Shown piece by piece: positions 44,208 through 52,257 of a stretch of 61,546 bases of DNA; position 1 is the first letter of the stretch; every line of letters starts with the position of its first letter. This stretch comes from an uncultured Clostridia bacterium. GTDB taxonomy: Bacteria; Bacillota; Clostridia; Christensenellales; Borkfalkiaceae. The notes below the pieces were generated by a model. The model searched no databases. It was not told the DNA's origin and saw only the letters and a program-made list of their open reading frames with translations. The DNA lies in the NCBI GenBank assembly GCA_947629665.1, contig CANREJ010000005.1:1-61546 (forward strand). Direction: 5' to 3'. Both the position numbers and the translations under genes were made by a program.

Positions 44208-45359
44208 ATGAAAGTTGCCGAAGAAATATATAACGTAGGCGTTGAGGATTTACAAATTGATTTATTTGAAGGCTACTTACCTGTGCCCGACGGCATTAAT
44301 TACAATTCTTACGTAATCAAAAGCGATAAAATAGCGGTGATGGACAGCGTTGATATTCATTTTTGCGATGAATGGCTGAAAAATCTTGAAAGCGTTTTAA
44401 ACGGGACACCCCCCGACTATCTGGTTGTTTTGCATATGGAGCCCGACCATTCGGCGAGCATTTTTGAATTTGCAAAAAAATATCCGCAAACAGTTATCGT
44501 GGGCAACAGCAAAACGTTTGTTATGCTCGGCGAGTTTTTCGGGACGGACTTTGCGGATAGAAGATTGGTTGTAAAGGACGGCGATAAACTGAACTTGGGC
44601 AAGCATGAGTTTACTTTTATTTTTGCGCCCATGGTTCATTGGCCCGAAGTTATGACCGCCTATGAAAGCCACACTAAAACCTATTTTTCCGCGGACGCCT
44701 TCGGCAAGTTCGGGGTTGCGTCAAAAGGGGGAGAATGGGACGACGAGGCACGCCGCTATTATTTTGCAATAGTGGGCAAATACGGTGTGCAGGTGCAGTC
44801 GCTTTTAAAAAAGGTTGCGGCGTATGACATACAAACGATCTGTTCGTTGCACGGTCCCGTTTTAAAGGAAAATCTCGGCCATTATGTGGATCTCTATTCA
44901 AAATGGTCGCAGTACCAACCCGAAACGGACGGCGTGTTTATAGCGTATACTTCGGTGTACGGGCATACGAAAGAGGCGGTAGAGAAGTTCGCCGAAAAAT
45001 TAAATGAATTCGGTGTTAAAACAGAAGTTTGCGACGTGGTGAGGGAGGAAAGCTCATATTGCATTGCAGAAGCGTTTAAATATTCCAAAATCGTGTTTGC
45101 AACCACAACCTACAACGGCGGTATCTTTCCTGCTATGAAGGAATTTATCCAAAATCTCACCGAGCGCAATTTCCGCAACCGCAAAGTTGGGTTGATTGAA
45201 AACGGCAGTTGGGCGCCGTTTGCAGTAAAGACAATTATGGGCATGTTGGAAAACAGCAAGGACATAATTTATGCGGAACAGTCCGTAAAAATCCGTTCTG
45301 CGTTGAATGAACAGAGCCTTGCCGAACTTTATGCCCTCGCAGAAGAAATGAGCAAGTAA
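44208..45359 (+). CDS. A-type flavoprotein (flavodiiron protein)
   Basis: 383 aa. The beta-lactamase-like domain has di-iron ligands in HMEPDHS, VHWPEVM, SADAFG and SLHGPV. The C-terminal flavodoxin domain binds FMN through YTSVYGHT. The family reduces O2 or NO in anaerobes. It has no rubredoxin or flavin reductase extension. AAGGAG precedes it, and luxS starts one base after the stop. It supports an anaerobic lifestyle. Confidence 0.93.
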   Translation: MKVAEEIYNVGVEDLQIDLFEGYLPVPDGINYNSYVIKSDKIAVMDSVDIHFCDEWLKNLESVLNGTPPDYLVVLHMEPDHSASIFEFAKKYPQTVIVGNSKTFVMLGEFFGTDFADRRLVVKDGDKLNLGKHEFTFIFAPMVHWPEVMTAYESHTKTYFSADAFGKFGVASKGGEWDDEARRYYFAIVGKYGVQVQSLLKKVAAYDIQTICSLHGPVLKENLGHYVDLYSKWSQYQPETDGVFIAYTSVYGHTKEAVEKFAEKLNEFGVKTEVCDVVREESSYCIAEAFKYSKIVFATTTYNGGIFPAMKEFIQNLTERNFRNRKVGLIENGSWAPFAVKTIMGMLENSKDIIYAEQSVKIRSALNEQSLAELYALAEEMSK

Positions 45360-45360
45360 T

Positions 45361-45828
45361 ATGGAAAAAATAGAGAGTTTCAAAGTAAACCATCTAACGC
45401 TTAAAGCGGGGCTTTATGTTTCGCGCCGCGACCGTTTTGGGGATTGCACGGTAACAACCTTTGATATGCGGTTCACGGCTCCAAACCGTGAGCCTGTAAT
45501 GGACATGCCTGCCATTCATACAATAGAGCATCTCGGCGCAACTTATTTGCGAAATTCCCGGCGCAAGGGCGAAGTTGTTTATTTTGGACCTATGGGTTGC
45601 AGAACGGGCTTTTATCTCTTGATGTTCGGCAACCTCAATCCTGAGGATATTTACGAACTGATAAAGTCAATGTGCGAATTTATTTTACAATTCAAGGGCG
45701 AAATTCCGGGAGCCAAGCCCGAAGAGTGCGGCAACTATGCCGAGCAGAATTTGAACATGGCGCAATACTATGTGGATAAATATTTAAAGGAATTAACAAC
45801 TTATAGAAGATTTGTTTATCAGCTTTAA
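45361..45828 (+). CDS. luxS: S-ribosylhomocysteine lyase
   Basis: 155 aa. Splits S-ribosylhomocysteine to homocysteine and the AI-2 precursor DPD. Metal ligands are in HTIEHL and ECGNY (Cys), and the catalytic Cys is in FGPMGCRTGFYL. SFKVNHLTLKAGLYVS is a normal N-terminus. It is unusual to be directly joined to a flavodiiron gene. Pfs (mtnN), its usual metabolic partner, is not in the window. Confidence 0.96.
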   Translation: MEKIESFKVNHLTLKAGLYVSRRDRFGDCTVTTFDMRFTAPNREPVMDMPAIHTIEHLGATYLRNSRRKGEVVYFGPMGCRTGFYLLMFGNLNPEDIYELIKSMCEFILQFKGEIPGAKPEECGNYAEQNLNMAQYYVDKYLKELTTYRRFVYQL

Positions 45829-45841
45829 TATTAAAAGTTAT

Positions 45842-45885
45842 AAGCCGCATAAAATCGTTTGATTTTTTTGCGGCTTTGTTGTATT
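45842..45885 (+). terminator. Terminator after luxS
   Basis: An 8-bp stem AAGCCGCA/TGCGGCTT (45842-45849 with 45869-45876) with a 19-base loop is followed by TGTTGTATTATTATTTT. Confidence 0.55.
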
Positions 45886-45921
45886 ATTATTTTACAATCT
45901 TCCCAACAGCAAGAAGGCGCC

Positions 45922-46183
45922 AAACGCGAGTATTACCGTCGAGCGACGGGAAGAGTAAAAAAGAATGCTTCCGTAGTTAAATGGATATAACAAGCCCCTC
46001 CTAAGGGCTAGTTATGGTTCGAAGACGCGAAGCGGCGCACGAGCGTTCCGTAATGTTTGAAAAAGCAAGAAAGCAAAAACGCGAGTATTACCGTCGGGCG
46101 ACGGGAAGAGAAGAGTAAAAAAGAATGCTTCCGTAGTTAAATGGATATAACAAGCCCCTCCTAAGGGCTAGTTATGGGTTCGA
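45922..46183 (+). repeat. Tandem partial duplication of the tRNA-Arg locus
   Basis: Copy 1 is 45922-46022 and copy 2 is 46077-46183. They differ by one substitution (A45942 versus G46097), a five-base AAGAG insertion in copy 2 and one missing G in copy 1. Each copy has about 45 bases of upstream sequence, with a small stem CCGTC/GACGG, then the tRNA 5' part. The 54 bases between copies are unlike either. This could be slippage, a mobile-element scar or an assembly error. Confidence 0.85.
45967..46022 (+). pseudogene. Truncated tRNA-Arg(CCT) copy
   Basis: Bases 45967-46017 are identical to the first 51 bases of the intact tRNA-Arg at 46127. The T arm is broken after TTCGA, and the acceptor 3' strand and CCA are missing. 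It cannot form a normal tRNA. Confidence 0.85.
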
Positions 46184-46201
46184 TTCCCGTCGGGAGTACC
46201 A
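46127..46201 (+). tRNA. tRNA-Arg (anticodon CCT)
   Basis: Acceptor strands GCTTCCG and CGGGAGT pair with two G-U wobbles. Anticodon stem AGCCC/GGGCT encloses CTCCTAA, giving CCT for AGG codons. The T arm is ATGGG TTCGATT CCCGT. The CCA end is encoded (46199-46201). A 12-bp hairpin follows immediately. Confidence 0.93.
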
Positions 46202-46202
46202 A

Positions 46203-46230
46203 AAATCCGCGTGTTAATACACGCGGATTT
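46203..46230 (+). terminator. Hairpin terminator of tRNA-Arg
   Basis: A perfect 12-bp stem (46203-46214 with 46219-46230, loop TAAT) ends in TTT then AATATT. The T run is short, but the position right after the tRNA fits termination. Confidence 0.65.
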
Positions 46231-46285
46231 AATATTGCCGAAAATCCGCTTGCAAAAGGTGAGGCAAACCATATAAATTTTAGTC

Positions 46286-46314
46286 TTGCTTTATTCGGTT
46301 GCGTATGCTATAAT
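46286..46314 (+). promoter_or_regulatory. Promoter of upp
   Basis: TTGCTT (46286-46291) and TATAAT (46309-46314) have a 17-base spacer. AAGGAGGAG follows, then ATG at 46337. Confidence 0.8.
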
Positions 46315-46336
46315 GGTTAAAATAAAGGAGGAGCAA

Positions 46337-46975
46337 ATGAATAATTATCCCAACGTTTTTGTGTTCGACCACCCGTTAATCAAGCATAAAGTATCCATTC
46401 TGCGCGATAAAAACACGGGAATGAAGCAGTTTAGGGAATTGATTGAAGAAATTACTACCGTCATGACTTATGAGAGCATGCGCGACGTTGAACTTGAACC
46501 CGTGGAGGTTGAAACCCCGCTTGAAAAAACAGTTCAATGGCGCGTTCCTGAGGAAAGCATTGCAATAGTGCCGATATTGCGCGCGGGGCTCGGTATGGTA
46601 AACGGCGTACACAAGGTGTTTCCCACGGCACGCGTAGGCCATATAGGTATGTACCGCGATGAGGAAACACTTGAACCTCACGAATACTACTGCAAACTTC
46701 CCGACGGGATTCAAGATAAAACCGTTTTTCTTGTAGATCCCATGCTTGCGACGGGCGGCTCAGCGTGCGACGCTTTGGCCGCATTGAAAAAGAGGGGAGT
46801 AAAACACATAAAATTTATGGCCATAATCGCCGCGCCAAGCGGTATTGAAGCCGTTGCCAATGCGCACTCGGACGTACCTGTATACATTTCCACCGTAGAC
46901 CGCTGTTTAAACGAAAACGGATATATACTTCCGGGACTGGGCGATGCGGGCGACAGACTTTTTGGAACCAAATAA
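46337..46975 (+). CDS. upp: Uracil phosphoribosyltransferase
   Basis: Salvage enzyme making UMP from uracil and PRPP. 212 aa. Family motifs: [15 protein letters not shown] at the N-terminus, [11 protein letters not shown], the PRPP loop [11 protein letters not shown], and [14 protein letters not shown] at the C-terminus. Start at 46337 after AAGGAGGAG; the longer frame begins at the promoter's -35 box and is rejected. It is a single-gene unit with its own terminator. Confidence 0.97.
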   Translation: MNNYPNVFVFDHPLIKHKVSILRDKNTGMKQFRELIEEITTVMTYESMRDVELEPVEVETPLEKTVQWRVPEESIAIVPILRAGLGMVNGVHKVFPTARVGHIGMYRDEETLEPHEYYCKLPDGIQDKTVFLVDPMLATGGSACDALAALKKRGVKHIKFMAIIAAPSGIEAVANAHSDVPVYISTVDRCLNENGYILPGLGDAGDRLFGTK

Positions 46976-46982
46976 AATTAGT

Positions 46983-47011
46983 GGAAGGACAATTGTCCTT
47001 CCTTCATTTTT
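46983..47011 (+). terminator. Terminator of upp
   Basis: A perfect 20-base palindrome GGAAGGACAA/TTGTCCTTCC (46983-47002) is followed by TTCATTTTT. Confidence 0.75.
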
Positions 47012-47016
47012 GGCAC

Positions 47017-47043
47017 AAAAAAGGCGGACGAAAAACGTCCACC
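47017..47043 (-). terminator. Terminator of rpsT
   Basis: On the minus strand an 8-bp stem with one G-U pair (47036-47043 with 47023-47030, loop TTTTT) is followed by six T. Confidence 0.8.
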
Positions 47044-47059
47044 TGATTTTATAGTGATT

Positions 47060-47323
47060 TTATGCCATGGCGTTGAGCTTTTTTGCCAATCCTGATTTTT
47101 TGTTGGCTGCCGTATTCTTTTTTATAACGCCCTTTGTAACAGCGCCGTCAATAACGGAGCAGGTGTGAGGGAAGAGCGCCGTAGCGGCTTGCTTATCGCC
47201 GCTCTCTATCGCCGCAAGAAGTTTTTTAACCTCCGTCCTCATTTCGGACTTCAAAGCCTTATTTCTCTCCGTTTTTTTATCGATTACAAGCACGCGCTTT
47301 TTAGCAGACTTTATATTAGGCAT
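47060..47323 (-). CDS. rpsT: Ribosomal protein S20
   Basis: 87 aa. MPNIKSAKKRVLVIDKKTERNKALKS and VIKKNTAANKKSGLAKKLNAM (given by their ends) match S20. Basic, all-helical and of the usual length. AAAGGAGA precedes the ATG. It has its own promoter and terminator, and is transcribed against upp and away from murI. Confidence 0.96.
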   Translation of the reverse strand: MPNIKSAKKRVLVIDKKTERNKALKSEMRTEVKKLLAAIESGDKQAATALFPHTCSVIDGAVTKGVIKKNTAANKKSGLAKKLNAMA

Positions 47324-47367
47324 TTGATATCTCCTTTAAATACCGTTTTCACTTAAATTACTGTGTA

Positions 47368-47396
47368 ATTTTATCATAAAAAACGATTATTGTAAA
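47368..47396 (-). promoter_or_regulatory. Promoter of rpsT
   Basis: On the minus strand TTTACA (47391-47396) and TAAAAT (47368-47373) have a 17-base spacer. Confidence 0.75.
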
Positions 47397-47464
47397 CTGT
47401 TTTTAATCGGCTTTTAATAATTTTTTTAATATATTTTGCCCTTTAACAATATTAATAATAATGT

Positions 47465-48226
47465 ATGTTTTCTAAAAGTTCGGCAAATAGGCTTGTTTGC
47501 TTTTTTGATAGCGGTATAGGCGGACTCAATCTTATGTACAGCTGCTACAAGCGCCGCAAAGATTGCAATTTTGCTTATTTTGCAGATAATTACAACATGC
47601 CGTACGGCAGTTTACCTAAAAGCGAAGTACTGTTAAAGGTGGACGGCATATTCCAAAAAATCTCCCTGCTAAATCCGGCCGTTGCGGTGGTGGCTTGCAA
47701 CACGGTTACGGCGGAGTGCATAGACTATTTAAGAAAAAAATATAATTTTCCCATTGTGGGAATACAGCCTGCGATTAAGCCTGCTGCAAAACTTTCAAAA
47801 AAGTGTCTGGTGCTGGCAACGGAGGCAACTGTAAACAGTTCCGCAGTTAAAGACCTTGCGGCAAAATACGGCAACAAAAATGTGGTTCTTGCCCCATGTC
47901 CCAATCTCGCCGCTTATATAGAGAATAATATATTCAATATTAAGGAAAACGAAATACGGCAATTACTACCGCCCGCGGATTGCGACGGCGTAGTGCTTGG
48001 TTGTACGCATTATACATATGTAGCAGACGCAGTTTCAAGGTTTTACGGATGTGGCGTTTTTGACGGTGTGGAGGGAACGGTTAATCAAATCTGTAAAATT
48101 TTAGGGATTTTTGACCACCATGAAAATTGCCGGCAAGAAGTGGCGTTTTATGGCGGAAATTGTTTAAAAAATGCACAAATCTTTGAATATTTGAAAAATA
48201 ATTTAAAATTTTGTGAACCTAAATAA
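47465..48226 (+). CDS. murI: Glutamate racemase
   Basis: 253 aa. Makes D-glutamate for peptidoglycan. FFDSGIGGLN at the N-terminus, PYG at 49-51, the first catalytic Cys in VACNTVTAE and the second in LGCTHYTY. No Shine-Dalgarno sequence is visible before the ATG, and the upstream bases are AT-rich, so a short or leaderless message is possible. It lies just upstream of the mraZ cluster but is separated by that cluster's promoter. Confidence 0.93.
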   Translation: MFSKSSANRLVCFFDSGIGGLNLMYSCYKRRKDCNFAYFADNYNMPYGSLPKSEVLLKVDGIFQKISLLNPAVAVVACNTVTAECIDYLRKKYNFPIVGIQPAIKPAAKLSKKCLVLATEATVNSSAVKDLAAKYGNKNVVLAPCPNLAAYIENNIFNIKENEIRQLLPPADCDGVVLGCTHYTYVADAVSRFYGCGVFDGVEGTVNQICKILGIFDHHENCRQEVAFYGGNCLKNAQIFEYLKNNLKFCEPK

Positions 48227-48265
48227 CGTACCTGGTGGTTGCAAATCATTATTTTTTTAAACTTT

Positions 48266-48308
48266 TTGGTTAAAAGTGGTTGACAGTGGTCAAATGTGGT
48301 GTTATAAT
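48266..48308 (+). promoter_or_regulatory. mraZ promoter with MraZ operator repeats
   Basis: TTGACA (48280-48285) and TATAAT (48303-48308) have a 17-base spacer. Direct repeats GTGGT start at 48276, 48286 and 48296, and TTGGT at 48266, all exactly 10 bases apart and covering the promoter. Known MraZ operators are GTGGG-like direct repeats with this spacing, so this should be the autoregulatory site of the division cluster. Confidence 0.85.
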
Positions 48309-48338
48309 CGTATCAAAGATTGTAATTCGGTGGATTAG

Positions 48339-48806
48339 ATGCGCATTCTGACAGGTTCGTACAATCACGCGATTGACGATAAAAACAGAATAAGAATTCC
48401 CGCAAAGCTCAAAAACGATTTGTTTGCGGACGTCGCCGGCGGGGATGAAAAAAAGTTCAGTCTTGTTTTCCATACGGGAACGGACGGCTGTATTGCGGTA
48501 TATACGCAAGCGGCGGTGGACAGAATTTTTGCATCTTTTGCCGAGGTAAAACAATCCGATTTTGAAAAATATAAGGCTGTAAGAAGGTTTTTAAACACTT
48601 TTGAAACGGTTGAAAGCGACCCTCAAGGCAGGCTTGTGGTTCCGCCCAGGTTCAGGAAGCACGCCAACATAAAAAAAGATTTGGTTATATGCGGAACGGT
48701 AGACCACGTTGAAATTTGGGCCAAAGAAGTTTACGACGATTACTACGGAGAGGAAGAGCTGGGTATTGCCGACATAAACGCCCTCACAAAAACGCTCGGC
48801 TTATAA
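48339..48806 (+). CDS. mraZ: Transcriptional regulator MraZ
   Basis: 155 aa with two AbrB-like SpoVT/MraZ repeats. TGSYNHAIDDKNRIRIPAKLK is the first (quoted by its ends, residues 5-25), and ESDPQGRLVVPPRFRKHANI the second. It caps the division/cell-wall cluster and represses it through the repeats just upstream. The ribosome site is weak (GGTGG). Confidence 0.95.
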   Translation: MRILTGSYNHAIDDKNRIRIPAKLKNDLFADVAGGDEKKFSLVFHTGTDGCIAVYTQAAVDRIFASFAEVKQSDFEKYKAVRRFLNTFETVESDPQGRLVVPPRFRKHANIKKDLVICGTVDHVEIWAKEVYDDYYGEEELGIADINALTKTLGL

Positions 48807-48808
48807 AA

Positions 48809-49750
48809 ATGAAACAGTTTTCCCATATACCGGTTATGCTTGAAGAGTGTATGCAAGCACTTGATTTAAAGAGCGATGGTATATATTTTGACGGCACAAT
48901 CGGCGCGGCAGGGCACTCATACGAAATTTTAAAACGCACTTCCCCGCATGGCAAATTGATTGCAACCGACCTCGACGACGAGGCGATAGCGGCGGCGACG
49001 GAAAAACTTAAAGAGTTTAAAAACAGATTTCTTATATTTAAATCCAACTATAAAAATTATGAGCAGGTTTTAAACGAAGCACAGGTGCAAAGTTTGGACG
49101 GCGTATTGCTCGACTTCGGCGTTTCGAGTCATCAGCTTGACGACGGCGGCAGAGGGTTCAGTTATATGCAACCGTCCGCTCCCCTGGATATGAGGATGGA
49201 CAGGTCGCAGTCCCTTACGGCCGAGTACATTGTAAACAACTACGCGCAAGCCGAGCTGGCTAAAATATTGAGGGATTATGGCGAGGAAAGATTTGCTCCG
49301 CAGATAGCCGCAAATATAGTAAAAGCGCGTAAGAGCGGGGCAATCACAAAAAGCGGCGAGCTTACGGACATAATAGAGAGCAGTATTCCCGCTAAATTCC
49401 GCCAAAACGGACCCCCGGCGAGAAAGAGCTTCCAGGCAATAAGAATTGCCGTAAACGGGGAACTTACAGGGCTGTACGAATGCGTTTTGGGGCTGACCCG
49501 AAAGCTGAAAAAAGGCGGACGTATAGCAATAATCACTTTTCATTCTCTTGAAGACAGAATTGTAAAGCAGGCGTTCAAAATGTTGGAATGCGACTGTATT
49601 TGCGACAAAAGTTTGCCCGTGTGCGTATGCGGCAAGCGGCAGGAGATAGATATATTAACAAAAAAGCCCATAGTTGCAAGCGAACAGGAAATGGCTACAA
49701 ACCCGCGTTCGAGAAGCGCAAAACTGCGGGTGGCAAGAAAAATCATTTAG
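48809..49750 (+). CDS. rsmH: 16S rRNA (cytosine-1402-N4) methyltransferase
   Basis: 313 aa. SAM-dependent methylase modifying the decoding site. HIPVMLEECMQAL, DGTIGAAGHS, TDLDDEA, LLDFGVSSHQLDD and GGRIAIITFHSLEDRIVK are the family motifs. I start at 48809, two bases after the mraZ stop; a longer reading begins inside mraZ. A Cys-rich stretch (CDCICDKSLPVCVCGK) near residue 270 is a usual feature of the family's C-terminal region. Confidence 0.96.
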   Translation: MKQFSHIPVMLEECMQALDLKSDGIYFDGTIGAAGHSYEILKRTSPHGKLIATDLDDEAIAAATEKLKEFKNRFLIFKSNYKNYEQVLNEAQVQSLDGVLLDFGVSSHQLDDGGRGFSYMQPSAPLDMRMDRSQSLTAEYIVNNYAQAELAKILRDYGEERFAPQIAANIVKARKSGAITKSGELTDIIESSIPAKFRQNGPPARKSFQAIRIAVNGELTGLYECVLGLTRKLKKGGRIAIITFHSLEDRIVKQAFKMLECDCICDKSLPVCVCGKRQEIDILTKKPIVASEQEMATNPRSRSAKLRVARKII

Positions 49751-49767
49751 TGCGATAAGGAGAAAAA

Positions 49768-50490
49768 ATGGCAGTCGCAACCCCGATATTAGAGAGAAAA
49801 ACCGAAGAACGGGAAGAAAAGAACATTGCATATGACTATTCTGCCGCAATGACGGAAGACGAGTTGCATAATTCCAAGATTTCAAATATTTATGCGCGGC
49901 TTATAAATCCCGAATCCAAAATGAGCGATTTCAAGGCGGCGGAGGTTCAGGAGCAAGCTCCCGTACAAAATGTTGTCCGCGTGCAGGAGCCCGTATATTC
50001 GCAGGCTCCCGAACAGGTATATCTTGTTCAAAATGCGCGTGCCGACGCGGATATTTTCCGTGCGGACAGCGCAATAAATAAGAGGGAAGAGGCGGTGTAC
50101 GCCCAACCCGTTATGCAGACTGCGCCGGTTGAAGAGGAAAATGAGGATTTGGTTCCTTCCCGCACAACCATGCAGTATTCCACCGAAGCAAAGAAAGACA
50201 TTGAAGAGGGTACAATTTCAAACAGGAGCGCGGAAAAGCGCATGAGTTTGTCAAAGCGCGATAAAATAATTATCGCCGTAGTTGTTTCCGTCATCGTAGC
50301 CCTTTTTGTTCTTATTATTGTGAACTCGGCTATAATTTCGAGCGTAAACAGCGATATGGACTCTCTTCAAGCTTCTTTGAATACTGCCCGCAGTTCTTAT
50401 GAAAACGTTGTAAACGAAGTTACCGAATACGAGGCAAATTTTGAGGAAACATTGCAAACTCTTGCCGACGGTTACGGCCTGGTGAGATAA
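49768..50490 (+). CDS. FtsL-like divisome protein with long cytoplasmic region
   Basis: 240 aa, in the place of ftsL. Residues 1-165 are Glu/Gln/Ala/Pro-rich and probably disordered. One membrane helix is at about 170-190, followed by a short extracytoplasmic coiled coil (about 195-230). FtsL is normally about 100-120 aa with a short N-terminus, so the 165-residue region is unusual. The assignment rests on topology and position, not on sequence similarity. AAGGAG precedes the start. Confidence 0.65.
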   Translation: MAVATPILERKTEEREEKNIAYDYSAAMTEDELHNSKISNIYARLINPESKMSDFKAAEVQEQAPVQNVVRVQEPVYSQAPEQVYLVQNARADADIFRADSAINKREEAVYAQPVMQTAPVEEENEDLVPSRTTMQYSTEAKKDIEEGTISNRSAEKRMSLSKRDKIIIAVVVSVIVALFVLIIVNSAIISSVNSDMDSLQASLNTARSSYENVVNEVTEYEANFEETLQTLADGYGLVR

Positions 50491-50552
50491 GGAGCTATAT
50501 TATAAAACTAAACAGATCAGGTTTTTCGGCTACGGTCATACAAAAGAGGTTA

Positions 50553-52247
50553 TTGTCATTAAGTTTGGCAATAACCTTTATTTTTTTCATAATTATCGCC
50601 AGATTGCTGTATGTACAGCTCTGTTGGAGCGACGAACTTAAATTCAAAGCGACCGACCAGTGGAACAGGGAAATTCCCGTGATTGCGCCACGTGGTTTAA
50701 TAACCGACAGAAACGGTGTGGTTTTGGCGGGCAATATTGCAACTTACAGCGTTTTTCTGCGCCCGAATGCGGTGGTTGATAAGGAATATACCGCAACCGT
50801 GCTGGGTGGAATTTTCGGTTCCGATCCGCAGGAAATGCTGAAAAAAATAAGCGGCGGCAAAGTATCCGAAGTTACCGTCGCGCGGCAGGTTGATAAGCAA
50901 TATATAGAAAAACTTGTTGCGTACAACCTTCCGGGAGTGTACTATTCCCGCGACAACACACGCAGTTATACTTACGGCGACGCGCTATGCCAGGTCCTCG
51001 GTTTTACCGCTTCCGACGGTAGCGGCGTTACGGGGATTGAAAAATACTATAACAACGTTCTCGGCGGCAAAAACGGTGAGATTACCTATTCAACCGATAT
51101 TGTAGGCATAGAAACGGAGGATTCCAAGGTAATTTACAGGGAAGCCTTGCAGGGCAATAACATAAAATTAACGGTAGATATTGATATCCAGCTTTCTGCC
51201 GAGGAGGCAATGCGAGCCGTTTATTTGGAAAAACAGGCAAAAGCCGTGTCGTGCGTTGTGTTGGACCCTCAAAATTTTGACATTCTTGCACTTGTAAATT
51301 ATCCTTCCTACGATTTAAATGACGTTCCGCGTGATGATACCCAAAAGTTGAACGAACTGACGAGAAACGGTTTTGTAAGCGACATTTACGAACCGGGTTC
51401 GACGTTTAAAGTAATAACCGCGGCGGCAAACATAGAGGAATATTTACGCGGCAACCAAAGAGCGTTTTCCAACTCATACATATTCAACAGCAGCCGCACA
51501 AGAACGGTTGACGGCACAAAGATAAAGTGCTGGTCGAGCCATGAGAACGGAAAGCACACCAACCAAACGCTTGCTTTGGCGCTTAACAACAGTTGTAACC
51601 CGTGTTTTACGGATATTGCGCTTTCTCTCGGCAGTGAAACGTTTTACAAATATCTTCAAAATTTCGGCTTTGGAAATGTTACGGGTATAGATTTTTCAGG
51701 CGAAGCTCTCGGCATGCTTGTGCCGCAGACGGCGGTAAGGGATTGCGACCTTGCAAGAATAGGCTTCGGGCAAACAGTGGCGGTAACGGGAGTTCAGCTT
51801 GCCTGCGCGGTTGCCGCCGCGGTAAACGGGGGCAACTATTATGTTCCGCACTTGCTTAAAAGTATAGTTTCGGCAGACGGCAAAACGGTTAGCGACAACC
51901 AACCTCTGTTAAAAACCAACGTAATCAGCAACGAGGCCTCACGCATGCTCGCGCAAATGCTTGAAGGTGTAGTAAAGGAAGGCAGTGGAACGCGGGCATA
52001 TATAGAGGGCTACAAAGTCGGCGGCAAAACAGGAACCGCGCAAAAATACGAGGACGGTCATGTGGCACAGGGGAAATATGTTTCCTCCTTTGTGGGCTTT
52101 TTCCCGGCAGACAATCCGCGCTATCTCGCGCTTGTAATAATAGACGAACCGCAGGGGACTTACTACGGCAGCGCCGTAGCGGCGCCCGTGGCAAAGCAAA
52201 TTTTTGAAGATATAATCAAATTAAAAAATATCCAACCGTATATTTGA
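50553..52247 (+). CDS. Class B penicillin-binding protein (FtsI/PBP2-like)
   Basis: Septal peptidoglycan transpeptidase. An N-terminal membrane helix, a dimerisation domain with APRGLITDRNG, then the transpeptidase with SxxK in PGSTFK, SxN in NNSCN and KTG in GGKTGTAQ. There is no PASTA domain. 50553 is the first usual start codon (TTG, after AAGAGGT). However, the frame is open further upstream and encodes KLNRSGFSATVIQKR, a natural basic cytoplasmic end. The strong AAGGAG at 50489-50494 points to a non-standard ATT (50499) or ATA (50502) start. The 3' end is certain; the 5' end is not. Confidence 0.9.
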   Translation: MSLSLAITFIFFIIIARLLYVQLCWSDELKFKATDQWNREIPVIAPRGLITDRNGVVLAGNIATYSVFLRPNAVVDKEYTATVLGGIFGSDPQEMLKKISGGKVSEVTVARQVDKQYIEKLVAYNLPGVYYSRDNTRSYTYGDALCQVLGFTASDGSGVTGIEKYYNNVLGGKNGEITYSTDIVGIETEDSKVIYREALQGNNIKLTVDIDIQLSAEEAMRAVYLEKQAKAVSCVVLDPQNFDILALVNYPSYDLNDVPRDDTQKLNELTRNGFVSDIYEPGSTFKVITAAANIEEYLRGNQRAFSNSYIFNSSRTRTVDGTKIKCWSSHENGKHTNQTLALALNNSCNPCFTDIALSLGSETFYKYLQNFGFGNVTGIDFSGEALGMLVPQTAVRDCDLARIGFGQTVAVTGVQLACAVAAAVNGGNYYVPHLLKSIVSADGKTVSDNQPLLKTNVISNEASRMLAQMLEGVVKEGSGTRAYIEGYKVGGKTGTAQKYEDGHVAQGKYVSSFVGFFPADNPRYLALVIIDEPQGTYYGSAVAAPVAKQIFEDIIKLKNIQPYI

Positions 52248-52257
52248 CAGGTAAATT

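Noticed and set aside
45908-46210. CRISPR-like or integrase att structure at the tRNA repeat
   Set aside because: Only two copies, no integrase nearby, and the duplicated part is the tRNA 5' end rather than the 3' end used by most integrases.
46286-46336. Longer N-terminus for upp
   Set aside because: The frame begins at the promoter's -35 box; the ATG at 46337 has AAGGAGGAG before it and fits the family.
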